Below, piece after piece: positions 50,101 to 64,000 of a DNA stretch of 64,000 nucleotides. This DNA comes from Paramacrobiotus metropolitanus (taxonomy: Eukaryota > Tardigrada > Eutardigrada > Parachela > Macrobiotidae): contig NW_026570320.1 in NCBI RefSeq assembly GCF_019649055.1, forward strand, positions 310,001-374,000, in the 5' to 3' direction. Below the pieces are notes generated by a model that worked only from the letters and a program-made list of their open reading frames with translations, was not told the origin of the DNA and ran no database searches. The position numbers and the translations under genes were made by a program. Positions within the stretch are counted from its first letter, which is position 1; every line of letters starts with the position of its first letter.

Positions 50101-53100
50101 TTTATAGAATGTCGGAGTGTGTTAAATCAGATACTCGGATACTCGTACTTCAGTGTAGCTCTTATTGACTGTTGTAAAATATGATTTATTGTGTTCCAGT
50201 ATACCGCGAGATCGCATTAAAATTTAAAGTTTTTGTGCCAGTAAGCACATTCGCAATCGGTAATTAATATGTAAGTAATGATGTGAATATGTTCCTGGCC
50301 GGTGTCTTACAAATCTTGAATAAATTCCCAGTAAGAAGCAGTTTTGTGACGAAGTTTGGCTAATAACCTAATACGATGTTATCCTCGTATGTTCGCTAGT
50401 TTGGTACCAGTCAGCTCGCTTTCTGCTCTGCTATTGTTTTGCCGTGCGACGGCAAGCGTTTGATATTGTTTCATTGCTAGATTTCATGCAGACCACGGGG
50501 AAGCTGGATTGTTATCTTTTCACCGGGGTATTGAATGAAATACCTAGGATTATTAACGTTTTATAATCTTCTCTGTAATCGAAAGCAGGCATTATTGTTG
50601 GTCCATGGCACAACTGTCTAAGCAAACTAAAACATCTTGTTCTAGTATTTTACAACTTGAACGCAGCGTTGCGCGTGTCTCTATCGCTGGCTAAAGCTGT
50701 TAGATTTTGGAGAGTTTGTTCATTATTGTATTTCGGAATACTTGATTGGATTAAACTTATGTAACAGGTTTATTGGCGCACTCGATAACTAGAGAATTAG
50801 TTACGGTGGTTGAACTTGGAGATATCTCTTCCGCGAAGGATGTGTGAAAATGAGAAGGACATCTGGTGTTTAATCTTTGGGGCATACATTACAAGCGGTA
50901 CACATTACCGGATCACAATTACCATATTTCTCCGCATGTCGCCACGTATTTTTTGTCGCTACCTGCCGTGTTAGATTTAGGTAATATCCATAATGAAACT
51001 ATCGGATGTAAGGTTCTAGGACATCGTCGTTTTTTTACTTGTACTGGTAAGGCGCTGCTAGTATCTATGAACGCTTCGCTGTAAAAAATTGGTAATTGTA
51101 GATTTAATAATTGGTTGCTGGTCAAAATGCGTAGGACTGTGGTGGACATATTGGTATTACGTCCACTCAGGATATGTGTGCTGTAAGGTAAAGATGACAG
51201 CAAATTATAGAGTGTAACAACCTCCTATGCAGAACCATTTTCTGTAATCCTCTGCAATTAATCATTCGCATATGTGTACGAGGAAAAACGTGTCCGACTT
51301 ACGACATGTCAAACTGCGCAGCTCATGGTGGGACTGCTGTGTTTTTTAAATGATGTGTATATTCGCACTCTTTTTACATTTTGTGGTTAGCGTGCGTGTG
51401 TGCGGCGATGCTGCTGTTTTACGCTTTTGACATTGTTAAACACATAAATTTAGAAGGGTGTTTTTGGAAACAATGATAGTTTTCTCAGCAGGGTTTCCGA
51501 ACAAAATATATGCAATCATTTTATTTGAATACTTTCCTCGAGCTTACTTGTGTATGTATGTACTTTCCTCGACCCTTTAATCTTCTGTCTTGAGGTTTTT
51601 TACATACGATAATCTTCTCACCGCGCTTCTTGTATGAAATTGTTCTTTGAGGTGCTGGCCGATGTTTTAATGGATTGCCATGAATTCGAACTGTTCTGTT
51701 GAAACGCCACGAAGTGTGCATATGCATTAGGGGCATGCCGGTTTCCAAAGTGTGGAACGGATGATTGCGCCATAGGTTAATAATTTATGCAGATTGTGAA
51801 ATATCGATATCTAAGAGAAGTACCTAGCTGCACTGTAAATAAACATCGTAAAACTGTGTCAATAAACTCGCACTGGGTGTCGTAGTGTATCATGTTGTAT
51901 TTGGATAGGATTATGTTGCTAAATTTATCTCTTGGCGATCATAATTGATAATCATAATTGATCATAATTGATTTTTTGAAATGGATCGATTTGCCAGTGC
52001 TCGTCAAGAGCCTAGTTTATATTATGAGCAAAAGGGCTCTGAATAGGTCAAGCGGTATTTTATATAGATTTTGTATGCGGAGGTTTTAAGATTGTGATAA
52101 CTTGGGGAAATATTTATTTCTGATATGTTTATTGCATCTCACAAAAGAAACATCTGAAACACATTTCATGCAGCTACTACAGATGCTGAGATGCATATCA
52201 ACTACTAACTAACTACAGATACATATACCTTGATAAAGGGTGAGAATTATGAATATTATATGCATGCATTTTAGTTAGAGTGTTCATGCAAATAAAAGTA
52301 TAACATTTGATTATAAGGAGTGCTAATGTATTGTACACTGCTCAGTGCTCACCATCAGTGTATAAGCTGTAAATTGTAGGACCATTAGAAGATGATTGGC
52401 ATTTGCGCTGCATTAAAATTAAATGCTAAGCTATTTTCTTATCATCTTGTCTGAACAATTTGAAAAGGACGTAAAGAACCCGAGGGAAAAGTGTTTCCGT
52501 GGAAGGCCGATCAAGTGGACGGATAGGATCACTGCGGCATAGTGGAAAACAGTAGTTATCGGTCACTTTAGTCGACATGTGCGTGATGGCCATAAGTGAC
52601 CAACATCTTCAAGACTTCCACCGCCTCCTGCTCTAAAATTGTCTATAGGAAATGGGAAAGAATGATTAGTGCCTTTGGCAGACTTTAAATTTTAAGTTTG
52701 TTCTTTCTTTACGTTATTCTGAAATACAAGTTCTGTATAACTCGCTCGCGTAAGTAACGGAAGCAAAAATGCGGAAAAATTTATATCATTTGTATGTTTG
52801 TATAGAAGTATCGTTCCCCATACATACAATAGTATAGATCTGAGCGCGCATGTATGTATATGGGGCAGTCTGTATGCTGATGGCTAGGTTTCATTTAGGC
52901 GTAGCATAAATTCCGCCTGGGCTGTTTGCATTTACGAGAATGTTTTTTATATTTAATGAGTTATCCGGATAACTAGGTAGGATTTGATTTGCTGACACGG
53001 GAAAGCGAAACACCAATCTGAATGCACGACCAATTAAAATCCAGAAACTACTTTTTAACTGCTTGACCATAGTCCAGTTCGCTCGAGTACTTCGCTGAGC

Positions 53101-55612
53101 CGTACGCTAAGGGCATATAAGAGTACAAGCGACAAATTGGCGACGGCGAGTGTAGTAATTGAATTAGTGGTAATTTCCTGTTGCCATCTCGAACCAGTTA
53201 GCTAACTCGAGGGGGCGAAAGGAAAACAGCGTGCTTTTAGTGTCCGTCCATGGTGAACTTGGTATGAGTGCACTCTGTATGGTTCCGCTGCCGCACGACG
53301 AGAACTTATTGATGGCGGAATTGCGGCAGACAACAGTGATTTACTGTTCTCTGTATTGCACGACTTCTCAAATGGATATACGTCTAGGAATTTGTTGTGA
53401 ATTAGACTGTGGATGAAGGAGAGGAAATTTTAACGTTTTATACAATCAGTCTGATTCGGACGCAGAGTAAAAGAGGAGATCGAGTTCCTCTCAGGTCATT
53501 AAGCACGAACTTACCAGCGCGATAATCACTAGCATGTAAGAATTATATTTATACATTCGTAGTGACTGACTCTGTTGCACTTATGGAAGTGTTCAGTGGA
53601 AATTTAGCAGAAAACAGCAAATGCCGTTACAAGTAGAAGTAGTGATCATGAGATTCATGACATACGTAATCCAGAAATTCTCTTCTGTTACAAGTTCGGG
53701 TTTTCGTCTCAAATTCACGCCTGATGTTGAGATTCTAATTGAAGCGCATTTTAGCGCGGTTCAAGGATCAGTATCAGATTCTTAGACTTTTGTCGTTCCC
53801 ACGTCTTGACTTGGTAAAATATTTGTAAGGATGACGACGCTTCGATATTTTTTATAAATCTGTGACTGATACCTCTACAATAGGTGCTGTTTTAAATTGT
53901 TTGTCTGTGTATTTGAGACCAGTTGCAGTATAACGGAATTCATCTGAAGTACTAGAAGATTTTGTAAATACTAAAACGCCGATTATAGTGACTATGCTTG
54001 TAGCTGGTGTTGTTCACTGGACAATTTGACAATTGACATACTTTACTTACAACTGAAAGCTGAAATTACTTTTTTTAAAATTTAAATTGTTTTATGTTTC
54101 GCAGTGTATTCTGCTCGCTGCTGGGCTAACGATATCTGTTTTGCTTGACAGCACTAATAGCCCATAATATCCGCCTTAGCCGATCGGCGAGGTGCAATAT
54201 GGTGCCAAATTGCCAATACCACCAGTCGGAAGCACACCACGTTATGCTTTGTAATCGTTAGGCGTGCTGGCTATTTCGCGCTCTCTTAGCTGACCGGATT
54301 TAGGTGGATAGGTTGATCGTTGGCGATTGATTGTTTAGATCACGGGGAACAGAGTGTGAATGCCTCAAGAAGGGATTTTGCATGGAAAACTGAGAGAGGC
54401 TCTGCGCGCTAAATTGAAACTAGTTTACTGGGGGTTAATGTGAAAATGATCCGTATGATGGAACTTTTGTAACCATTGTTATTCTAAGGAAATCGTGATC
54501 GCCGGCGCCCTGGATCGTCCACAACATCGCGTAGCTTGTCAGCACTGGGTTGATATTTCAAGCAAACAGATTGCAGTTGATCCATTTATGCATCACTGAC
54601 CAGCCGAGCTAATTGTTATTGAACGCTGTGTAAAAGCATATTATTACGCCTAGCCGGCGCGATATTAAGGGTTTCCATTCTGGCTGCAGTATAAAGACTA
54701 GGCTTACATTGTTATTCGAATGTTTTGCACTTGGTACGAGAGAAATAGTAACATTTTAGTGGTTAAAATGTGTGATTAATTTATCGATCACATTGTTAAT
54801 GGCAGGATGTGACGGTCATATATTAAATGTTATGGATTATGTTTTCGTGACCGTGAACTGTGGCTGAAAGTCGCCTCTGGTGAAGAGTACATGACGATGA
54901 AGATGATGATGAATAACAGTGTCCCCGGCGCAGCATCTTTCGCTTCTGTGTGTTTATATTGTAGATTTTGTTAAGAGCGCGAAATCCTCATGGTACATAA
55001 ACGACATACGGCAAAAATTTATTGCTCTTTTATTTGTCTATCAAGTATGTGGCTCTGCAATCACTGTTACAGGTTTTACTGTACATAAAAAATCTGGATA
55101 TAATTCTGAAACTGTCTCGATTTTTGCAGAGGTTGCCGTCCTCCAGCATCATGCGCCAGTAATCGGCGGCGACCAGCCAGGGCTGCAGCAACTGCAGGCT
55201 GACCATCAACTGCAGGAGCTGCAGCAGGAAGTCGATCGCCTGCAGGCCGAAGTGAACGCGCTGCGCGCGCAAAAGGTAGGTATAATGGTATTGTTCTAAT
55301 TTCGGTAATTATGGAGCATGTTGGTTATCGATATACGTCGTGTACAGACATACTGTACTACAGTGCACCATATCATGATTGCGCAATAAAATTTGTGAAG
55401 GTGAAGAATTGACACGGCAAATTATTTACCAGTTTTTTTCCTATACGGTTACGTACGGCTTGACCGTACAGTATGCAGTGTGCAGGATACTGTTCTCGGT
55501 GTCTTCTGACGGCGGTATTTTGCAGCACGCCCGGGAATTGGCCCTCTTTGGGCTGGGGTTGGCTGCGGTGGCTCTGTTCGGCTTCGCGTTTTCCATGCGC
55601 TACCGTGGCTGA
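47129..55612 (+). CDS. Small tail-anchored coiled-coil protein, 3 exons, 94 aa
   Basis: Exons 47129-47180, 55130-55275 and 55526-55612 have GT-AG borders and matching phases and sum to 285 nt (94 aa plus stop). Exon 1 is polar (MAGNGNDSGMEENGLPQ). Exon 2 ends in a Gln/Leu heptad-like coiled coil (LQELQQEVDRLQAEVNALRA). Exon 3 is a hydrophobic helix (LALFGLGLAAVALFGFAF) with the basic end SMRYRG. This is the layout of a tail-anchored membrane protein, probably of mitochondrial outer membrane or ER, by analogy to fission-factor-like proteins. I do not recognise the family. Intron 1 is 7.9 kb and may hide further exons. Alternative ends are possible. Confidence 0.65.
47181..48269 (+). other. Start of the large intron 1
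   Basis: Begins with the donor GTAAGTGAAGG. No features are recognised before the MITE. Confidence 0.4.
48270..48532. mobile_element. Small MITE with TACNGTAATTATCGAA ends
   Basis: Left end TACCGTAATTATCGAA (48270-48285) and right end, in reverse complement, TACAGTAATTATCGAA (48517-48532). Inside are opposed runs of GCTCCCCCCGTAATTAGAGC and GGGGCTCTAG, so the whole 263 bp can fold. No coding capacity. The superfamily is unclear because the target duplication is not evident. Confidence 0.75.
48533..55129 (+). other. Remainder of intron 1
   Basis: About 6.6 kb of single-copy, AT-rich sequence with short chance frames only. A GC-richer patch at about 53090-53440 with GCATATAAGAG (TATA-like) could be an internal promoter or alternative first exon, but no splice donor with an adequate frame convinces me. 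Confidence 0.4.
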
Positions 55613-56097
55613 TGAAGTGATGGGATTATGATCCAGCGCATTTGTGGATTAATGGTTTTTTTATTGATATTTTAACTTAGTTATTGAGTTAAGAAAATTA
55701 ATTTACTTAATATTCGGCTGTTAGGTACTACTGTACTTAAACCATGGGCTCTAGCTCGTGTACGCGCACCTTTCCATTGATTTTTTTTCAAGCTTTCCTT
55801 GTGTCTGAGTCCTGAGGAGCACTGGACGCTGTGGACAGTAATGACGTAATCGAACGAAAAAAATGCTCCAGTTGAAGATCTTAAGAATGTGAATTTGTAC
55901 TTTTGTTGCGGTACCTTTCGTCTTAATAACAATAAATTCAGATACTGAATGTACTTAAATTCAGACACCGTATTGAATGTGATAATGCAAGGCAGTAATA
56001 CAGTCAAGACATAGGAAGAAGTTTTGAGAAAAAATCAGGAATACAAAACTGTACAACACGACGTTATAATACATAGTTATCACAATCCATTGTACAT
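55613..56097. other. Spacer before duplication copy B
   Basis: 3' flank of the tail-anchored gene and intergenic sequence up to the duplication breakpoint. Nothing recognised. Confidence 0.5.
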
Positions 56098-56126
56098 CAG
56101 GTTATTAACTCTCGTGACGCACTGAC

Positions 56127-57690
<1,564 letters not shown>

Positions 57691-58558
57691 GAACTTCGAC
57701 TATCTGCAGACGGTATGCCGCTAAAAAGTTTTAAAATTTGCTGATGAGGACAAGATTCTGGCCTCAGGATAAGCCTATTGTGATCATTCTATAATCAGAC
57801 TAACGTCTAACAAGTTCTCTGGATCACTCCAGCTACGTCGGAAGTTCTGACTTGATCTGTTGAAGATGATACAAACCAGTAACTTTGTTAATTTTGCAAT
57901 TTAACTGACCCGCAAGGTCACGCCCTCCTGGTATGCGATTGCGCCTAACAAACCACCAGATCTTGCAAAACCAAACGAAACTTGGCTGAAATAGGCAAGC
58001 GATTTTATCAGCTGTAAATTCGTGCACATTCTGCGCGAATGCAAAGTCTAGCCAGATTTCCGGACTCGTGAGGGCAAAGTCGGAACATCAGACGATTAAC
58101 AAAACTGACCAGTTACTAAATTAGTGGAACAAGACAAAACAATGAGGCCACCAAATAACCTGAAAGCAACATTTATTACTCTGCAGAGTTGCCAAACAGC
58201 TAAAAATAAAATATTAGAGAAAACTTCATCACTACTGTAGTGACTTTATAATATATAATTGACATATATTTTTTAATAAGTAACACTTCCACTTGCGTCC
58301 CAGTGCAGATCGCATGGATCGTATCTACAGATATCAACAGAATAATTCCATCTATGTAACCTCAAAATCAGCACAAGCTGTCATACAGTAAAATAAACTA
58401 ACAAAATAACTGCACTCATATATTCACGCGGAAAAGAATCACAGAAACCGATAATGTACGAAGAACTCTAAAAGCTATTCAATCTAAAAAGGGTCATATT
58501 GCAAAGGCAATACTGCAACAATAACCGTACAATACACAAGAACCAACAAAAAAGGAGA

Positions 58559-61380
58559 TCAGGCGCTTTGAGGGGCACTCTTTGGTAGGAGGGGTGGAGA
58601 TTGCTGGTTATCGCGAGTGACCACAACAACCGGTACCGAGCGCAACCGAGCTTGTCGACCAGATCTGACAGCAAAATATGAGTAGAAAATATGGCCAGTC
58701 GCAACAAATGCGAAGGAAGTAATGACCAAAAAGCCAAATGTTTGGGGATTTGGCAGACAGATCACTAAAACGAATTTCAACATGTCCATGAACCGGTTAA
58801 AGGAGCTCTGCACACCGCCAATAATTCCCCGCTCCTTCTCAGGAACATTTTCTTGTATGAGCTGTGTAATGGTAAGATCAGCCATCCATAAACTAAGAAG
58901 CAAAACAGATCATCGTGTTTTATTCAGCAATATTTCTATAGTTCGCTTTCTTACCCACAACGTGCCGCAATCATTCCGAACAGGAATACAACGACCGAAG
59001 GAAGTTCATCTGCTGATTTAGTGAACCATTTCTTCTCATCGATCCCGGTAGCATTACGATTACCTTCAGCTCGTTGAAGCACCGTTTCATTGCTACTTTT
59101 CGAATAAAAGTAAGGGTCAAACGGGCTGCCGGGTAACCACACAGATAAAACACAAAACATTAGGCAAATCAGCTGAGCACCGAGCGCAAGTAATCCTGTT
59201 CGTTCAAGTCCGAACTTGGCCCGCATAGTGGGAAATGCAAAAGTGCCGGCAATTCCTACAGCTGCCCCGAGTGCCATCATCACCGAAATCACAGATTCCG
59301 ATAAGCCCTGTGTCCGAATGTAGGTGTTGGTTACTCCGCCAAAAGCTAGTACAGTCATGTACAGGAAAGCTAATCCGAGTCCAGCCGGCCATACTCGCGT
59401 TCGAAAGTACGTCTTCCACCCGTCATGAATTGCAAAACAAGACTTAAACAATTTTCGTGATAGGGGCTTCTTCACCTTTTCGCTGGGAGATGGTAAAGGC
59501 TTGAATGACAGACGAGGCACTCTTCGGTAAATTTTCATTAAAATTGCATATTCAATAATCATGGAGCACACATTCCAAACAGATACCACAATCGTGCCGA
59601 CATAATGCTCGCTAAACGTCATGATTTGGGCGATAATGATGGGAGAGAGAATCTGACAAGTTAAATCAATTCGACGAATTGTAGCATTCAAATCTGAGGA
59701 AGGACAATCAATTAATTTGTGCAAAGGAAGAAACATTTACCCGAAAAGCACGTAATTTCAGGCCCACGATTAATATACACATTTTTTTTACCTGCTAGTC
59801 CCTTCTTGTTGCCACCCGCGATTACCACCACCCAGTCTTTTTCGATAATTATGTTCATTCCCTACAACAGAATAACAACCAAAAATCAGCCATGAATTTG
59901 AAGAGTACATTCCATCTCATCATGATCCATTCAGTATTTCGACGTACCACACTTGCACAATCAGCAATCACAGCAAACACCAGAAAGCCAACCACGCAAA
60001 ATATTCGCCCATCACTGCTCATCTCCTCACGATACAGAAAGGCAAACGTTAGTATCAACGATCCACAAGCTACACATGTATTCTGAATGAACAGAGCAGT
60101 CCGCACCGCTGAAAGAGATTCAGAAGGTCAATTTTTGCATAATGGATTCACACTCGAACGACCGAAAAGCATTCACTAGAACTGCCAGTTATGCACAAAA
60201 GTTTTCGCGCAACTTTCAAAGCAAAAATACCATAAAGCTGTAAAACATAATTTACGTACTGTACCTAACCGTAAACAAGCCTGTTACAGTGTTAAACGTA
60301 AAATGCACCTCTTAACCGAGCTGTCGCATCCACCCATTCTCCAATGGATGATCCAAATAATATAACACATGATCCTGTGACAAATCCATGTATTGCCGGA
60401 AGCAGCATAGATCCGGGGAAAAGTTCCAACAAAAACAGCGCCGCCGTAAAACTCCACATTCGATCACCCTAGAAAGATGCCATTAAAAATTAATTAATTA
60501 AATTGACATGATCCACGCTACATGTCCGCGAAACTATCAGCTATCGTGCATGCGAGCTAAATTTTCAATTTTTCAGAACTGATCGCAATTGTATGTTCGA
60601 AAAAGCATTGTGCTTTTTAGCATTATGTTTTTATTTGTCAATTTCTCAAACGTCAAAGGTTATGAAAGCGCTGTTTTCTCCGGATCTGGACGTAACAAAC
60701 TGCCGCGTCACAATCAAGTATTTCGCATCGCGCCCAGAAGTCAATAAGACGCGCTTTCTTACCCAACGACCAAAAACCTCCGCCAAATAAAGCCACCATC
60801 TAACCAAATGGATACTGTCTGTCGTTCTTGCACTTTCTATAAAAACAGCCAACCAACGGACTGTCACCGATATATCTCCGAATCGCTACAGCAGCCAAGC
60901 CTGTTTACCGGTGGAAACGACGAGAGGCAACGGTGTGGGCCCACTTTTCACCTGCTTTTGCACATGCTCATCGAGAAGCACTCGTTCTTCCTGATACCGC
61001 ACTCGTTCCTGAGATCCTCGAGGACTGGGTGAGGGGGATTTGGATACAGAATCATCTGCACTGAGGATTTTTCCTAATGTTGCCTGGCCCGGGAGAGAGG
61101 CGTCGAGAACCGCTCGCTCTTCCAGATAAGCTTTCTCCACATCATGCGGAGCAACTTGGTCAGTTACATCCACATTTTCCACATCTGTAGGTTCTGCGTA
61201 AGGGTTGTCAGTGTCAAACGGTTCTAGTTTCTCTGTTTCCATAAATTCCCGAACGGCCTCTTCTTTTTCGTTAACAGCAGTCAGATCTTGGATGGGATCA
61301 ACAACGGGATCGTGAGCGTTTGTTACAGGTTTTGTAACAATATCCACGCTGGAGACACGAGTGGGTGTTTCTGGATCCAT
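58559..61380 (-). CDS. SLC40A1: Ferroportin (iron exporter), intact, 7 exons, 669 aa
   Basis: Exports Fe(II) across the plasma membrane; major-facilitator fold. Exons are 60909-61380, 60763-60836, 60309-60468, 59948-60108, 59792-59861, 58955-59693 and 58559-58892. All borders are GT-AG, phases agree, and the sum is 2010 nt. Family marks in order: WLYLAEVFGRW|GDRMW, LFLLELFPGSMLLPAIHGF, IGEWVDATARLR, EKDWVVVIAG, LNATIRRIDL, LAFLYMTVLAF, QLICLMFCVLSVWLPGSP, TITQLIQENVPEKERGIIGG and FGFLVITSFAF. The Cys of QLICLMFC sits where I recall human Cys326 of the hepcidin site. A 157-residue acidic N-terminal extension (from MDPETPTRVSSVD) precedes the usual start and is longer than in vertebrates. It is the duplicate copy, yet the one without breaks. 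Confidence 0.94.
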
Positions 61381-61605
61381 GTTGGGTTTAGTTTGGAATT
61401 GCCATTATCAAAGAATGTTATCACGGATCTTGAAGCTCTGATCGAAGCAGCAACATATCATCGATCATGTCATCGATTCGTCAAGCTTACGGAGAGCGCT
61501 CCTTTAGTAACAGTTTTAGTAAGCGCCTTGGCACGCCAATGTGATTCGAGATGCAGCGTCGAATGAAAATGTCGGCTTGATTCAGCAGGTAAGTAAGAAA
61601 GCTAA
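61381..61605 (+). pseudogene. Remnant of the divergent first exon, copy B
   Basis: The 3' half of the exon at 25835-25999 is kept (IRDAASNENVGLIQQ and its GTAAGTAAG donor, near 61545-61600). The start codon and first part are missing, and the join reads GAGCGCTCCTTTAGTAAC. The divergent gene is therefore not startable here as in copy A, while the ferroportin side of the shared promoter survives. Confidence 0.75.
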
Positions 61606-62017
61606 GCTGTCTGGCATTTGCAGATGTCCTTATTTGACTGCACAGGAATGTAAACAAACTACGTATGCGTAGGCATAGTGCCTGGCACCGCGTAGTAATT
61701 TCATTGACTACCAAAAATTTCATTGGATCCTGAAAGCTGTCACCTTGAGCGGTTGCCAATTTTTTTACTTTCGAGGCCACTATCCCAACACTGCTTTTGT
61801 ATGATAATAATTTTAGTTTTGAAAACTATAGAATCATATCACGTACATAGGTATTTAAGATTTACAAGCTGCTGCATCCAGCATAATTGAGCAACTAAGG
61901 CGAACATTTTTCAATGGCTCGTTTTTTTCTTAAAATTAATTAAATTTCAGACATATAATGTTCTTGCAATTAGACACTGTAGTGATTACCTACTGTACTT
62001 AAATCGTTAAGATGCTT

Positions 62018-63412
62018 TACGCCTACCAAGTTCAGTCTTATTATTGTACGGGTACAACTGCAGTCTGCACGTATGTAGCGGCACCTTACCGTGCTGCGGA
62101 TTCCAATCAATGAAAACAAATCTATCGAATCTCGAAGTGAAGTGATTGCCATGATTGTAACAAAAATTATGCAAAACCTAGCGGAAAGGTATAAAATATT
62201 ACTAACAGCTGGTTGTATTGAAAATACCCCGCAATTCAAGTGCGTGAAAATTCACTTTCATGATCACAAGCTATTCATTCGTTGAATTAATGTGTGTTGT
62301 AACCGACGGAGTTGGTGAGGGTTCTCCTTAAATGATAAATGACTGCAGGTTTCTCCATTTTGTCTGTGTTACAATTATGTAGGCTGTAGTGATGAGCAGA
62401 TGGAGCACCTAGATAGATGAATATACGATATAGAATTTTATAGCTCCAAAGTACGAACGTAACTTCCAGTCGTCTGCGTTGTGCAATTATAGCTGCCGGC
62501 AAATTGCTGCAGTATTGGTATCTCCAAACATATCCCCGACCACGTCAGTACAGTTTTTCTTCTGTATAGAAAGATAAGTAATTGATTGGCTACATTATTT
62601 CTGGAAGTAACATACACGTACATGTACTTACTGTGTACTTCAATATCGTTAATGGGCGCCGATTAATTCCACTTAATCAAATTATATGGAGTAAAGTGCC
62701 TTATACTTTTCGATAATTATTATAGCAGTCTTAAATTTGTATGTGAATATTGTTTGTTATTTTAATATTTTCATTAGACCGAACATTAATTAAAAAAGAC
62801 AGCGCCAGTACTCATAAAAACAGAAAGGTGTAAGTAATTAATACTAGTACTGACTTTGTTTTTGACTCACAATGTACCCCTATTTTGTGTAATAAAAACC
62901 GGAACTGGAAACATTACTGTATATGACTGCGGTTTGTGTAATTTATCTCTTACAATATTGTCTGAAATTTTAAATTCTGGTGTTACCTGATCATGCAAGT
63001 TTGGAGCATGACAAATCGTAGTTTCACAAAATTTAATTTGAATGAATATCTGACTACTCGTAGGGCTGTTCAGATACAGAAAATGGAATCAATAATTATC
63101 TGTTATCCTGTCATGCCAGAAGTGGCCTTGTGCAATTATCAGAAGCCATTGTGTTTGTAATCTGTGAGAAACGACATGAACACAATTTACAGCAGTCCCC
63201 TAGAGAAATATTACACCCCGTACCTAGAGTAGCTATAATTCACCGACGCGACATTTGTGAAGTTGTATTAATCGAGCCTAGTCTAGGCCTCCTGTTAATT
63301 TTCAGAATTATTGTACGCAGCTTGTTTCGTTTTCTAAGCACCACTGTTCCATACATAAACGGGATATTCTCCCAATTTTTGCTATCTTGCTTGCTTCATA
63401 TTTTATTTTATA
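62018..63412. other. Intergenic region before the oxidoreductase gene
   Basis: About 1.4 kb. A 64-codon plus frame at 62091-62285 (NENKSIESRSEVIAMIVTKI and following) looks mildly protein-like but has no recognised domain. Otherwise AT-rich with no repeat. The oxidoreductase promoter should lie near the right end. Confidence 0.4.
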
Positions 63413-63911
63413 ATGGCACCACTGCGATGGGGTTTAATCGGAACCGGGAATATCAGCAATGATTTTGCTGTGTCCTTGCATAGCCTTCCCAGAGATGAAC
63501 ACGAAGTGTGTATTACTTACTGTGTACAGTTTTAGCACGCATCCACAATGATCTGAACCTGCAGTATAAGACAGAGTACTAAGAGTATGAACTACTTTAG
63601 ATGAACAGTTACTTTATGAATGTACGAACAGCTACTTTAGATTATTGAATGTATGTATGGAAATTTTAACGCGAAATTGTTATGAACGATGTGGAAATCT
63701 CTTGTCTTTTTTGGTATCCTTCTCCGCGAGGAAAAATGACAGAAATATACGAACTTCAGTTGCAGTGCCTTTTCTGCATAAACTGTTAATGATTTTTAGA
63801 TGGTATGTGTTTCTGCTGGAAATGCGGAAAAAGCCGAAGCGTTTGCGAAAACGTTTTCCATTCCCAAGTTTTATGGGAAATACGAAGATGTGGTGTCGGA
63901 TCCCAACGTTG
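63413..63911 (+). CDS. Dihydrodiol-dehydrogenase-like oxidoreductase, first two exons
   Basis: Exon 1 (63413-63505) reads MAPLRWGLIGTGNISNDFAV then SLHSLPRDEHE. Exon 2 (63800-63911) continues in phase with MVCVSAGNAEKAEAFAKTFS, IPKFYGKYEDVVSDPNV. This is the N-terminal Rossmann half of the Gfo/Idh/MocA family (GxGxIS for NAD(P)), closest to trans-1,2-dihydrobenzene-1,2-diol dehydrogenase. A donor GTCAGT follows exon 2 and the gene runs off the window, so the catalytic domain is not seen. Gfo/Idh relatives such as glucose-fructose oxidoreductases are an alternative. Confidence 0.85.
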
Positions 63912-64000
63912 GTCAGTATTGTTTGCGAAATCTATTATCAATAATTATCGGTAACCAGTATCAATTTTGGTGCGTTATATTGAACATTTACAGCCTAAGC

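Noticed and set aside
62091-62285. Possible exon with SEVIAMIVTKIMQNLAERY
   Set aside because: Only mildly protein-like, not supported by splice sites or similarity I can name.

Overview
The window is nuclear DNA of an animal, most likely an invertebrate that I cannot name. It has GT-AG introns, spliced genes whose closest known relatives are animal proteins, and heavy loading with retrotransposons, hAT-like elements, MITEs and satellites. Host genes are squalene epoxidase, ferroportin (SLC40A1), a Notchless (NLE1) remnant, a small predicted tail-anchored coiled-coil protein, the start of a dihydrodiol-dehydrogenase-like oxidoreductase, and one unrecognised first exon that diverges from ferroportin.

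The main structure is a direct segmental duplication. Copy A (1258-41949) and copy B (56098-62017) were once the same unit of about 6 kb: squalene epoxidase (-), ferroportin (-), then the first exon of a + strand gene. Copy B is still compact. Copy A has swollen to 40.7 kb through three later insertions: 3355-22510 (19.2 kb, with a Ty3/gypsy element), 26010-31104 (5.1 kb, element E1) and 31220-41587 (10.4 kb, flanked by the 9-bp repeat GTAATTTCA, holding a non-LTR reverse transcriptase and a second E element). Copy B supplies the empty sites.

Each copy keeps one working gene. Copy A has an intact seven-exon squalene epoxidase (509 aa) but a broken ferroportin. Copy B has an intact seven-exon ferroportin (669 aa) but a squalene epoxidase cut off in intron 4 and broken in exon 4.

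The Ty3/gypsy fossil (6008-22337, minus strand) is very long, with 304-bp LTRs about 1.6% apart. It carries gag-like, protease, RNase H and integrase parts and a long tail with about six 190-bp tandem units. A near-palindromic 17-mer, CCGACC-N5-GGTCGG, recurs in both its coding and noncoding parts. Two hAT-like elements sit inside it with perfect 8-bp target duplications; one interrupts an LTR, and the sister LTR shows the empty site.

Elements E1 and E2 share a GC-rich left end, an array of a 79-bp satellite, remnants of a spliced mini-gene and a right end with a small hairpin. They look like non-autonomous Helitron/Helentron-type elements.

From 41950 to 56097 the sequence is single copy: an unknown reading frame, a decayed Notchless gene, a hAT-like MITE, and a three-exon gene for a 94-residue protein with a 7.9-kb first intron. 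The window ends inside the oxidoreductase gene.
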